In this document: piece after piece, positions 1 to 6,436 of the stretch
How positions within the stretch are numbered: position 1 is the first letter of the stretch
How the letters are laid out: each line of letters begins with the position of its first letter
From: Pseudomonadota bacterium
GTDB lineage: Bacteria > Pseudomonadota > Gammaproteobacteria > Burkholderiales > Burkholderiaceae_B
Direction: 5' to 3'
DNA: 18,287 nt
NCBI GenBank assembly: GCA_023388835.1
Contig: JAEWFK010000052.1
Location: 1 to 18,287, forward strand
Made by a program: the position numbers and the translations under genes
Notes under the pieces: generated by a model
Told to the model about the DNA's origin: nothing
The model's database searches: none
What the model saw: the letters and a program-made list of their open reading frames with translations, nothing else

Positions 1-243
1 CATTACGGCATCGTTCCCCATTTCGTACAGCAAAGCCGCATGCCGACCGTCTTGACGCTGGTCGAAGCCGGCAGCGGCCTTGCGTTGGTCCCGCGTTCGG
101 CCATCCGGTCTGCGAACCTGGTCGGCATCCCCTTGCAGCGTAACCCCGCGGCCCGAGCATCCCTCGAAATCATGATGCTGCGTTCGAACCAAGCCAGTAC
201 GGTGCGCAGTTTCATCGCCTGGCTCAGCGCACGGGCTTCGTGA
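1..243 (+). CDS. LysR-type transcriptional regulator, 3' end only
   Basis: The frame is open from the first base and ends in TGA at 241-243, giving the last 80 residues of a protein whose start lies outside the window. The order HYGIVPHFVQQS, then TLVEAGSGLALVPRSA, then a short closing strand and helix is the usual end of the LysR substrate-binding domain: the effector-pocket strand followed by the 'V..G.G.A.VP' segment. The DNA-binding half is not visible, so neither inducer nor target can be named. It converges on the pirin gene, so it does not share a divergent promoter with it, although control of a gene to the left is possible. The family call is fairly secure; nothing finer is. Confidence 0.8.
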   Translation, partial: HYGIVPHFVQQSRMPTVLTLVEAGSGLALVPRSAIRSANLVGIPLQRNPAARASLEIMMLRSNQASTVRSFIAWLSARAS

Positions 244-245
244 CC

Positions 246-271
246 GGCTCCATGAACGGGCTCCATGAAGG
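246..271. repeat. two tandem copies of a 13-bp unit
   Basis: The unit GGCTCCATGAACG at 246-258 is followed directly by GGCTCCATGAAGG at 259-271, differing at one base. It lies in the 56-bp gap between the convergent LysR and pirin genes and contains no clear hairpin or T-tract. It looks like a slippage duplication and no function is evident. Confidence 0.6.
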
Positions 272-299
272 GGCTTCTGCTTCACACCTGCTCAGCGAT

Positions 300-1028
300 T
301 CACTCTCTTGCCAAGTCGAATACCAGCACCTCGGCATGCCGCCCGTTCTCCAGCCTCAGCTCGGTTTCGCCGTCGAGCAACGCTCCGTCGCCCCCTGTCA
401 GCGCATGGCCGTTGACCGTCAGTTCTCCGCGCGCCAGGTGAACGTAGGTCAGGCGGGTCGGATCGAGCGGCCGTGTCTCGGCCTGATCAGCATCGAACAG
501 CCCGGCATGGATGGCTGCGTCGGCATTCATGCTCACCGAGCCGCTTTCGCCGTTCTGTGAAGCCACCAGCGCCAGGCGGCCTTGCCGCTGCTCGCGGTCG
601 AAGTGCTTTTGCTCGTAGCCCGGCCGTATTCCTTTGAACTTGGGAAGAATCCAGATCTGCAGAAAGTGCGTGCTCCGATCCTGCAGATTATTGAATTCGC
701 TGTGCATGACGCCCGTTCCGGCGCTCATGCGCTGTACGTCGCCCGGGCGGATGATGCCGCTATTCGCCGCGCCGGCTTTGCCGTTGCCCATGCTGTCCTG
801 GTGCGCCAGCTCGCCGTCCAGCACGTAGCTGATGATCTCCATGTCACGGTGGCCATGGGTGCCGAAGCCCTGTCCGGCGGCTACCGTATCGTCATTGATG
901 ACACGCAGATTGCCGTAGCCCTGATGCTTGACGTCGAAGTAGTCTCCGAAAGAAAACGTATGGGCGCTTTGCAGCCAGCCGCCATAGGTGGACCGGCCGC
1001 GGTCCTCGGATTTGCGCAAGGTGATCAT
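300..1028 (-). CDS. Pirin family protein (bicupin)
   Basis: This 242-residue protein matches the usual bacterial pirin length (YhaK/YhhW type). The N-terminal cupin carries THGHRDMEII (His58, His60) and later GVMHSEFN (His109, Glu111), which correspond to the three-His, one-Glu metal site of pirins. The PGDVQRMSAGTG segment is also typical. Bacterial pirins are cytoplasmic, and some show quercetin dioxygenase activity or act as redox or stress-linked partners; which applies here cannot be told. The start is well supported: AGGAG (minus strand, 1039-1035) lies 6 nt before the ATG. The gene is monocistronic and converges on the LysR fragment. It shares no obvious link with the catabolic locus to its right. 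Confidence 0.9.
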   Translation of the reverse strand: MITLRKSEDRGRSTYGGWLQSAHTFSFGDYFDVKHQGYGNLRVINDDTVAAGQGFGTHGHRDMEIISYVLDGELAHQDSMGNGKAGAANSGIIRPGDVQRMSAGTGVMHSEFNNLQDRSTHFLQIWILPKFKGIRPGYEQKHFDREQRQGRLALVASQNGESGSVSMNADAAIHAGLFDADQAETRPLDPTRLTYVHLARGELTVNGHALTGGDGALLDGETELRLENGRHAEVLVFDLARE

Positions 1029-1104
1029 GGAATTCTCCTGTGCGAGTAATGATCGTTAGGATGAATCCACTTTAAGGCGCTTGAACCGACCGATAAATAG
1101 CCTA

Positions 1105-1122
1105 GAACGGCATACACCGTTC
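1105..1122. promoter_or_regulatory. perfect 6-bp inverted repeat upstream of the pirin gene
   Basis: GAACGG-N6-CCGTTC is a perfect dyad in the 121-bp gap between the end of the racemase-like gene and the pirin start. It could be an operator for the pirin gene, being about 77 bp before its ATG, or a weak hairpin ending the regulator/racemase transcript. No run of T follows on the minus strand, so an intrinsic terminator is the weaker reading. Confidence 0.35.
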
Positions 1123-1149
1123 AGGAATTGGAAATAAGGTCCGCTGGGC

Positions 1150-2319
1150 TCACGCTTTCAAGCCCGCCACCACGCCCTCGCGCAGCAGCTCTTCCACGGC
1201 CGGGTCGTCATATCCCAGTCCGGCCAGAATTTCACGCGTATGCTCGCCTTGCTGCGGGGGCCTGCGCTCGAAATCCACCGTGAAACCCGATAGCGCAAAC
1301 GGCAGCCCGATCTGGTAGCCATCCGGGCCGTTATGGATGACGCCGCGTTCCTGAAAATGCGGATCGCGAATCGCTTCGTCCAGGGTCCTGACGGGCGAAA
1401 CGCAGCAGTCGAACCCTCGAAAGACCCGCTCCCAGTCGGCCAGCGTGCGGGATCGGATGGCTTCGGCCACTTCGGCCTTGATTGCTGGATTTTCCTGCGG
1501 CACGTGTGTTTGGCGGTCCTTCAGCTGCGGCCGCTCAATGGCGTCGCAGAAGATGTCCCAGAACTTTTTCTCCTGTGCGCCGATGGCCAGGTGGCGGCCA
1601 TCCTGTGTTTCATAGATGTTGTAATGCGCCGTCCCGCCCGTATGCGTGCCCAGACCTCTGGCGGGCACTTCATTGCCTTCGTTCAGCAGGGCCACGGGCA
1701 GGGCGGACAAGGCCATCAGGCTGTCCGCCATCGATACGTCGACCTGCCTCCCGCGGCCGCTGCGTTCAGCCTGAAGCAGGGCCGCCATGATGCCGGTCGC
1801 AGCGCTAAGCGTGCCGCCGGCCAGATCCGCCAGCAGGAAGCCCGGAATGGCGGCCGCTTCGGGCGTGCCTGTCTGGCTCAGCACGCCGGTCAGCGCCTGG
1901 AAGTTGATGTCGTGGCCCGCCGCTTGACTATGGACGCCGGTCTGGCCGAAGCCCGAGATCGCGCAATACACCAGGCGCGGGTTGTGTTCCGCAAGTCGCT
2001 CGTAGCCCAGGCCCAGACGTTGCATGACGCCCGGGCGAAAGCTCTCCAGGACTACGTCGCTGCGGGCGACGAGCTTCAGAAAAACCGCCTTTCCGGCGTC
2101 GGTCTTCAGATTGAGACGCAAGCTCTTCTTGCCGCGGTTGACCTGTTGCCGCATGGAAGGGCGTGCGTAATCGCCCGCGCCGGTATCTTCGACCTTGATG
2201 ACTTCGGCACCCAGGTCGGCCAGGTATTGGCCGCAGAGCGGGCCGGGCAGCAAGCGGGTCAGGTCCAGCACCTTGATACCGTACAGCGGAGCAGAAGAAT
2301 CGGCGTTTGTTGTGGTCAT
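1150..2319 (-). CDS. CaiB/BaiF family protein, alpha-methylacyl-CoA racemase-like
   Basis: A 389-residue class III CoA-transferase-fold protein that reads as an alpha-methylacyl-CoA racemase rather than a transferase. It has GHDINFQALTG (His136), ADLAGG (Asp165) and IGAQEKKFWD (Glu250), which align with the catalytic His126, Asp156 and Glu241 of the Mycobacterium MCR racemase. The N-terminal CoA-binding part shows KVLDLTRLLPGPLCGQYLADLGAEVIKVE and ESFRPGVMQRLGLGY. Such enzymes epimerise the alpha carbon of 2-methylacyl-CoAs. The ATG at 2319 is chosen because it lies one base after the stop of the GntR gene, implying translational coupling; a longer reading to 2406 would run inside that gene. 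Pairing with the regulator, and divergence from a CoA-transferase operon, suggest it prepares the correct epimer of the same CoA ester. A CoA-transferase role for this protein is less likely but not excluded. Confidence 0.85.
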   Translation of the reverse strand: MTTTNADSSAPLYGIKVLDLTRLLPGPLCGQYLADLGAEVIKVEDTGAGDYARPSMRQQVNRGKKSLRLNLKTDAGKAVFLKLVARSDVVLESFRPGVMQRLGLGYERLAEHNPRLVYCAISGFGQTGVHSQAAGHDINFQALTGVLSQTGTPEAAAIPGFLLADLAGGTLSAATGIMAALLQAERSGRGRQVDVSMADSLMALSALPVALLNEGNEVPARGLGTHTGGTAHYNIYETQDGRHLAIGAQEKKFWDIFCDAIERPQLKDRQTHVPQENPAIKAEVAEAIRSRTLADWERVFRGFDCCVSPVRTLDEAIRDPHFQERGVIHNGPDGYQIGLPFALSGFTVDFERRPPQQGEHTREILAGLGYDDPAVEELLREGVVAGLKA

Positions 2320-2320
2320 G

Positions 2321-3007
2321 TCATAACACCCAGGTTTGATAGCGTTTGAGATGTTCGACCGCGCTGCGGATATTGGCGCGGCGTAGTGCTTCGGCCTTCT
2401 CGGCATCGCCTTCGCGCAAGGCTTGCAGGATGGCGCGGTGCTCGATCAGGCCTTGCTGAGTCCGGCCGGGCAGGATCATGACGCGGCGCATGATGACCTG
2501 GCTTTTCTCCAGGATACCGTCAAGCATGTTCGCAAGCACGGGATTGTGCGCAGCCTCGATCATGCGCGCGCGCCAACGGCGGTACTCCACGAAAAAAGCT
2601 TCGATGTTGTTGTCTTCGACGTACTGCTCCATGAGGCCGCCCGGGGCATAGAGATCCACCATGTCCTGCCAGGATTCAGGCGGTACGTTTTTCGCAGCCA
2701 GGCGCGCGCACATGCCTTCGAGCGCTTCTCGTACGTCGTAGATCTCGAATACCTGACTCAGCTCCAGCTTGCACACCACCGTACCGCGGTTGGGTATGCG
2801 CATGACCAAGTCCAGCGCCTCGAGCGCGGAAAACACTTCGCGCATACGCGCGCGGGTAATGCCGAACTCGCGCGCCATGCGCTCTTCCACCAGCTTGGTG
2901 CCCGGCGGGATCTCGTGGGAGGCAATTCGTTCACGCAGAACTTCGAGCACGGGGTTGGGGTGCTTGGACGGGCTCTGCTTGCGTTTGCTGGTTTTGTCAG
3001 CAGTCAT
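2321..3007 (-). CDS. GntR family transcriptional regulator, FCD-type
   Basis: A 228-residue regulator with an N-terminal winged helix-turn-helix (about residues 18-80; EERMAREFGITRARMREVFSAL and GTVV wing) and a helical FCD effector domain (about 86-220; DVREALEGMCARLAA). It is probably a local, effector-responsive regulator of the divergent operons. The ATG at 3007 is preferred over an upstream in-frame start at 3118: AAGG at 3019-3016 lies 8 nt before it, and the extra 37 residues of the longer form are basic and unlike the family. The FCD domain looks unusual. The usual 'FH' and final 'RxH' metal-binding histidines appear replaced (EYRRWRARMIEAAHNPV; ANIRSAVEH), while the middle IEH is kept. 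It may therefore bind its ligand without a metal; this is inferred from memory of the family pattern. Confidence 0.9.
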   Translation of the reverse strand: MTADKTSKRKQSPSKHPNPVLEVLRERIASHEIPPGTKLVEERMAREFGITRARMREVFSALEALDLVMRIPNRGTVVCKLELSQVFEIYDVREALEGMCARLAAKNVPPESWQDMVDLYAPGGLMEQYVEDNNIEAFFVEYRRWRARMIEAAHNPVLANMLDGILEKSQVIMRRVMILPGRTQQGLIEHRAILQALREGDAEKAEALRRANIRSAVEHLKRYQTWVL

Positions 3008-3040
3008 TTTTCTTACCTTGGATGAAGGGTTAGAAGCAGG

Positions 3041-3046
3041 ATTGTA
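3041..3046 (-). promoter_or_regulatory. candidate -10 box for the GntR/racemase transcript
   Basis: TACAAT on the minus strand (5 of 6 to consensus) lies 34 nt before the GntR ATG at 3007. No good -35 is seen 16-18 nt upstream, so the promoter may need an activator or may lie elsewhere. Confidence 0.3.
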
Positions 3047-3197
3047 ATCAGAACTGTGTTTTTTAGTGTGGCGCGACGCGTGACAGGCGGAGCGCGCGCT
3101 AGCCCCTCGCCGGCTCACCGGAAAAAGGCATCAGCCCCTCCCAAAATTCGCCCGTTGTGAAGCGCCGCTCCTCACCACTCACTTTGTTGAAATCATA

Positions 3198-3220
3198 ATT
3201 GGATAACAAATTGGACACAA
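3198..3220. repeat. imperfect tandem repeat in the divergent control region
   Basis: ATTGGATAACAA (3198-3209) is followed immediately by ATTGGACACAA (3210-3220). The pair sits just upstream of the -35 of the plus-strand operon, in the most AT-rich part of the intergenic region. It could be two regulator half-sites or an UP-like element; no family match is claimed. Confidence 0.35.
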
Positions 3221-3226
3221 AACTGA

Positions 3227-3255
3227 TTGACATACCAGTATGCACTTAATAGCAT
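3227..3255 (+). promoter_or_regulatory. sigma70-type promoter of the CoA-transferase/carboxyltransferase operon
   Basis: A perfect TTGACA at 3227-3232 is followed after exactly 17 bp by TAGCAT at 3250-3255 (4 of 6 to TATAAT). Transcription would begin near 3262 and leave a leader of about 25 nt before the GTG start. The promoter overlaps the dyad at 3231-3242, so a bound regulator would block RNA polymerase. Confidence 0.6.
3231..3242. promoter_or_regulatory. candidate GntR operator, CATAC-CA-GTATG
   Basis: A perfect 5-bp dyad with a 2-bp centre begins within the -35 box and extends into the -35/-10 spacer. Short AT/GTAT-type palindromes of this form are common for FCD-type GntR regulators, and the regulator gene is divergent from this site. 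A second exact palindrome, CATTAATG, lies at 3267-3274, and CATTAAT also occurs at 3253-3259, 14 bp away. Repressor binding is an inference. Confidence 0.45.
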
Positions 3256-3273
3256 TAATAAAACGACATTAAT

Positions 3274-3278
3274 GGAGG
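3274..3278 (+). promoter_or_regulatory. Shine-Dalgarno GGAGG that decides a GTG start
   Basis: GGAGG lies 8 nt before GTG at 3287 and 5 nt before GTG at 3284. The ATG at 3272 overlaps this site and has no Shine-Dalgarno of its own. The ATG at 3227 falls on the -35 box. Confidence 0.65.
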
Positions 3279-3286
3279 CGACGGTG

Positions 3287-4531
3287 GTGGATACGACATA
3301 TGGGCCGCTGCAGGGCGTGAAGGTGCTGGAACTCGGCTCCAGCGTGGCGGGCCCGTTCTGCGGCCGCTTGCTGGCGGATTTCGGCGCCGAGGTCATCAAG
3401 GTGGAGATTGAGACCGGCGACCCGGTGCGCAGCATGAGCAAACGCGTGGAAGGCCGCTCGCTGTATGCCGCGAGCATCTTCCGGAACAAACAGCTGGTTT
3501 CCATCAATCTGCGCAGCGAGGCCGGCCGCGACGTGATTCGGCAACTGGCCGATAAATGCGACATCGTGGTCGAGAACTTCCGCCCCGGCACATTGGAAAA
3601 ATGGGGACTGGGCTATGCCGATCTCTCGGCCCGCAACCCCGGGCTCATCATGGTGCACATCAGCGGTTTCGGCCAGAGCGGCCCTTATCGCGAGCGCGCC
3701 GGCTACGGCGCCATCGGCGACGCCGTCAGCGGGCTGCGGCACCTGACAGGCGACCCCGACCGGCCGCCCGCGCGCATCGCGGCCTCGGTTGTCGATGAAG
3801 TCACGGGCATGTACGGCGCATTCGGAGCGCTCATGGCCATGCGTGTGCGCGACCAGACCGGCAAGGGGCAGGAAGTCGACAGCGCCCTGTATGAATCGGC
3901 CTTCAGCCTGATCGAGCCGCACGTGCCGGCCTACGGCAAGTTGGGCATCATTCCCAGCCGCGTTGGTTCGCGCCTGCCGGATAGCGCGCCCAACAATCTG
4001 TATGTGGCGCAAGACGGGCGCTACGTTCACATCACGGCTATGGGCGACTCGGTCTTCGCTCGTCTTGCCAAGGCAATGAACCGGCCGGAACTGGCTGATG
4101 ACCCGCGCTACCGGACCATGCAGGCGCGCTCCTCGAACGAAGAAGAACTCGATCAGATCATCGGGGGCTGGGCCCAAGGCTTTGCCGCCGCCGATCTCGA
4201 GCGCACGCTGGAAGAGCAGGGCGTCCCCGCCGCGCGCATCTACGATATGGAAGATGTCTTCAACGACGTCCACTTCCACGAACGCGAGATGCTCGTCAAG
4301 GTTCAGGACCCGGTCCTGGGCGAGCTCACCCTGCCTGGCATCGTTCCCAAGCTCTCCGCCACGCCGGGGCGCATCGTCCATGCCGGCCACGATGTCGGAC
4401 AGGACACGCGCTCCGTCCTGGAGCGCGTGCTGGGGCTGGACGCCGACGCCATTGATAACTTGGCGGCGCAGAAGGCGATCTTCTGCGGAAACGCGACAGA
4501 AGGCGAAGTGCGGATGGAGGCCCAGGCATGA
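3287..4531 (+). CDS. CaiB/BaiF (class III) CoA-transferase
   Basis: A protein of 414 residues from the GTG start, typical of the formyl-CoA transferase/CaiB family. Visible features are VKVLELGSSVAGPFCGRLLADFGAEVIKVE, VENFRPGTLEKWGLGY, HISGFGQSGPY and VVDEVTGMYGAFGALMAM. Asp170 in the last aligns with the catalytic Asp169 of formyl-CoA transferase. It lacks the GHDIN histidine seen in the divergent racemase-like protein, having RAGYGAIGD instead, so a true transferase is favoured. It should move CoA from a donor thioester to a free carboxylic acid in the cytoplasm. As first gene of the operon, and with an importer downstream, it probably activates the imported acid. Its stop overlaps the next ATG by 4 nt. 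The acid substrate and CoA donor are unknown. GTG at 3284 or ATG at 3272 are alternative starts. Confidence 0.88.
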   Translation: MDTTYGPLQGVKVLELGSSVAGPFCGRLLADFGAEVIKVEIETGDPVRSMSKRVEGRSLYAASIFRNKQLVSINLRSEAGRDVIRQLADKCDIVVENFRPGTLEKWGLGYADLSARNPGLIMVHISGFGQSGPYRERAGYGAIGDAVSGLRHLTGDPDRPPARIAASVVDEVTGMYGAFGALMAMRVRDQTGKGQEVDSALYESAFSLIEPHVPAYGKLGIIPSRVGSRLPDSAPNNLYVAQDGRYVHITAMGDSVFARLAKAMNRPELADDPRYRTMQARSSNEEELDQIIGGWAQGFAAADLERTLEEQGVPAARIYDMEDVFNDVHFHEREMLVKVQDPVLGELTLPGIVPKLSATPGRIVHAGHDVGQDTRSVLERVLGLDADAIDNLAAQKAIFCGNATEGEVRMEAQA

Positions 4532-6159
4532 ACGACATCGCGAAACTGAACAATTTGGCGGAACCGCAGTTCCCTTCAGATCAGAACATCTCGTCGGAAG
4601 CGCAAGCCATGCCAGATTCGAAGACTCCAGGGCTGTCCGAAAGGCTGGAATCCGAGTTCCGTGAGAAAGAAGCCCAGGCGCTGGCCATGGGCGGTGAGCG
4701 CAAGCTGGGATTGCGAGCCGAACAGGGCGTGTTGAACGCCCGATCGCGGGTCGATCTGCTGCTGGACGAAGACAGTTTTGTCGAGTCGGGCCGGTTCGCG
4801 GTGTCGTCGTTTTCTGAAGAGGCCGCCGCCAAGACGCCGGCCGACGGCAAGATTGCGGGCTACGGGAAGATCGCCGGGCGCTGGTGTGCGGTCGTGTCCA
4901 ATGACTTCACGGTCATGGGCGCCTCGAGCAGCCTGACCAACGCCAAAAAGATTGCTCATATGAAGCGCCAGGCGGCCAAGCGCGGCATGCCCATGATCTT
5001 CCTTGGGGAATCGTCCGGGGCGCGTCTGCCGGACACCATGGGCGCGCGTGGGATGGGCCTGGGGCTGGGCAATGACCCCACGCAATACCAGCGCAAGCGC
5101 GAAACACCCTGGGCCGCTGCGGTGCTGGGCCAGTGCTACGGGTCTTCCTTTCTATATACCTGCTGCTCCGATTTCAGCGTGATGCGCAAGGGCGCGGTCA
5201 TGGCCGTCTCCAGCCCTCGGCTGATCGAGATGGCGACCAATGAAAAGATCGACCCGCAGCAGCTGGGGGGCTGGAAGGTCCATGTCGACGGCACGGGCCT
5301 CATCGACAAGGTGGTGGAGACCGACGAAGAAGCGCTGCAGGCCATCAAGTCCTTCCTGAGCTATCTGCCGTCCAGCAACAAGGAAGCGCCGCCGGTACAT
5401 GACGTGCCCGCCGGTTCGGGCGAGGGCATGAAGGACATTCTTTCCTTCCTTCCGGAAACGCGCACGCGGGTCTACGACATGCGCAAAATCATCAAGACCA
5501 TCGTCGACAAGGATTCCTTCTTCGAACTGAAGGAGCGCTTCGGCAAAGTGGTGGTCACGGCACTGGCCCGCATCGACGGCCATACCGTGGGCATTTACGC
5601 CAACAACCCCATCAACAAGGGCGGCGTGCTCGACGTCGACGCCTGCGACAAGATCCAGAGCTTCCTGGTGCTGTGCGACTCCTTCAACATTCCCATCGTC
5701 TCTTTGGTCGACACCCCGGGATTTGTGATCGGGGCCGAAGCGGAGCGCCGCAAGGCCACGGGCAAGATCGTCAACTTCATGAACGCCTTGCAGCTGGTCA
5801 CGGTGCCCAAGATATCCATCATCATCCGCAAGAGCTACGGCCAGGCCTTCCTGAACATGGGCGGCGGGCGTAATTCCGATGAGGTCGTGGCCTGGCCCAC
5901 GGCGGAAGTCAGTTTCATGACCCCACGCTTCGCCGCGAACATCGCTTACGGGCTCACTCCGGAAGACGAAGGCTTCGACGATGCGATGGTCAAGATGGAT
6001 CGCGAGAACAACGTCTGGGAAATGGCGGCGGTGTATGCCATTCAGGACGTGATCCGTCCGCAGGACACGCGTGAATACCTCAAGCGTGTATTGAGCGCGC
6101 ATCGCGCCGACGGCGCGATCGGCGACCATGAATTGCGCAACTGGCCCACCAGCTATTGA
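4528..6159 (+). CDS. Acyl-CoA carboxyltransferase (PccB/12S-like), copy 1
   Basis: A 543-residue protein with both crotonase-like carboxyltransferase halves in one chain, as in propionyl-CoA carboxylase beta and the transcarboxylase 12S subunit. The N-half (about 60-310) holds LGESSGARLPDTMGARGMG; the C-half (about 320-530) holds YANNPINKGG, LVDTPGFVIGAEAE (near 393-406) and IIRKSYGQAF. These enzymes move carboxylate between carboxybiotin and an acyl-CoA. The oxyanion segments look atypical: GQCYGSS (201-207), where the family usually has GxCAGGA, and YGQA (437-440), where YGGA is usual. The start ATG overlaps the previous stop (ATGA). The first 30 or so residues are an unrecognised polar extension, and an internal ATG at 4609 is a possible start. 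The small biotin carrier lies next. No biotin carboxylase gene is present in the window. Confidence 0.88.
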   Translation: MNDIAKLNNLAEPQFPSDQNISSEAQAMPDSKTPGLSERLESEFREKEAQALAMGGERKLGLRAEQGVLNARSRVDLLLDEDSFVESGRFAVSSFSEEAAAKTPADGKIAGYGKIAGRWCAVVSNDFTVMGASSSLTNAKKIAHMKRQAAKRGMPMIFLGESSGARLPDTMGARGMGLGLGNDPTQYQRKRETPWAAAVLGQCYGSSFLYTCCSDFSVMRKGAVMAVSSPRLIEMATNEKIDPQQLGGWKVHVDGTGLIDKVVETDEEALQAIKSFLSYLPSSNKEAPPVHDVPAGSGEGMKDILSFLPETRTRVYDMRKIIKTIVDKDSFFELKERFGKVVVTALARIDGHTVGIYANNPINKGGVLDVDACDKIQSFLVLCDSFNIPIVSLVDTPGFVIGAEAERRKATGKIVNFMNALQLVTVPKISIIIRKSYGQAFLNMGGGRNSDEVVAWPTAEVSFMTPRFAANIAYGLTPEDEGFDDAMVKMDRENNVWEMAAVYAIQDVIRPQDTREYLKRVLSAHRADGAIGDHELRNWPTSY

Positions 6160-6203
6160 GCCCGGCGCTGCAGCCAAACCATGAATACAAAAGGGAGACA
6201 AGA

Positions 6204-6425
6204 ATGAGCGTCCATGAAATCGTGAGCGAAATTTCCGGTTCGGTGTGGCAGGTCCACGTGAGCCCGGGCGACCAGGTGAGCTCCGGCGATGAACTGATGA
6301 TCCTGGAGTCCATGAAGATGGAGATCCCCGTGCTGGCCGAGGAAGCCGGCGTGGTGGAAGCCGTGCTCGTGGAAAAGGGCGCATCGGTCGAGGAAGGGCA
6401 GGTCGTCATTTCCCTGCGGACATGA
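6204..6425 (+). CDS. Biotin carboxyl carrier protein, small single-domain
   Basis: A 73-residue protein that is a biotinyl domain and little else. ESMKMEIP carries the biotin-accepting Lys38, and the flanking SPGDQVSSGDELMILE and EEAGVVEAVLVEKGASVEEGQVV form the paired hammerhead strands. The Met-Lys-Met motif with acidic neighbours favours biotin over lipoate. Free-standing carriers of about this size serve some acyl-CoA carboxylases; transcarboxylase has a longer 1.3S subunit. The ATG at 6204 is preceded by GGGAGA, and an upstream in-frame ATG at 6156 would overlap the carboxyltransferase. Placed between two carboxyltransferase genes, it is probably the swinging arm shared by both. A biotin protein ligase must be supplied from elsewhere. 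Confidence 0.92.
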   Translation: MSVHEIVSEISGSVWQVHVSPGDQVSSGDELMILESMKMEIPVLAEEAGVVEAVLVEKGASVEEGQVVISLRT

Positions 6426-6436
6426 AGGACGCCGAT

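Noticed and set aside
3008..3118. 37-residue N-terminal extension of the GntR regulator
   Set aside because: The extension is not family-like, a candidate -10 lies within it, and the ATG at 3007 has its own AAGG site.
3227..3286. Upstream ATG starts (3227, 3272) for the CoA-transferase
   Set aside because: The 3227 codon overlaps the -35 box and the 3272 codon overlaps the GGAGG; GTG at 3284/3287 is properly spaced and matches the family N-terminus.
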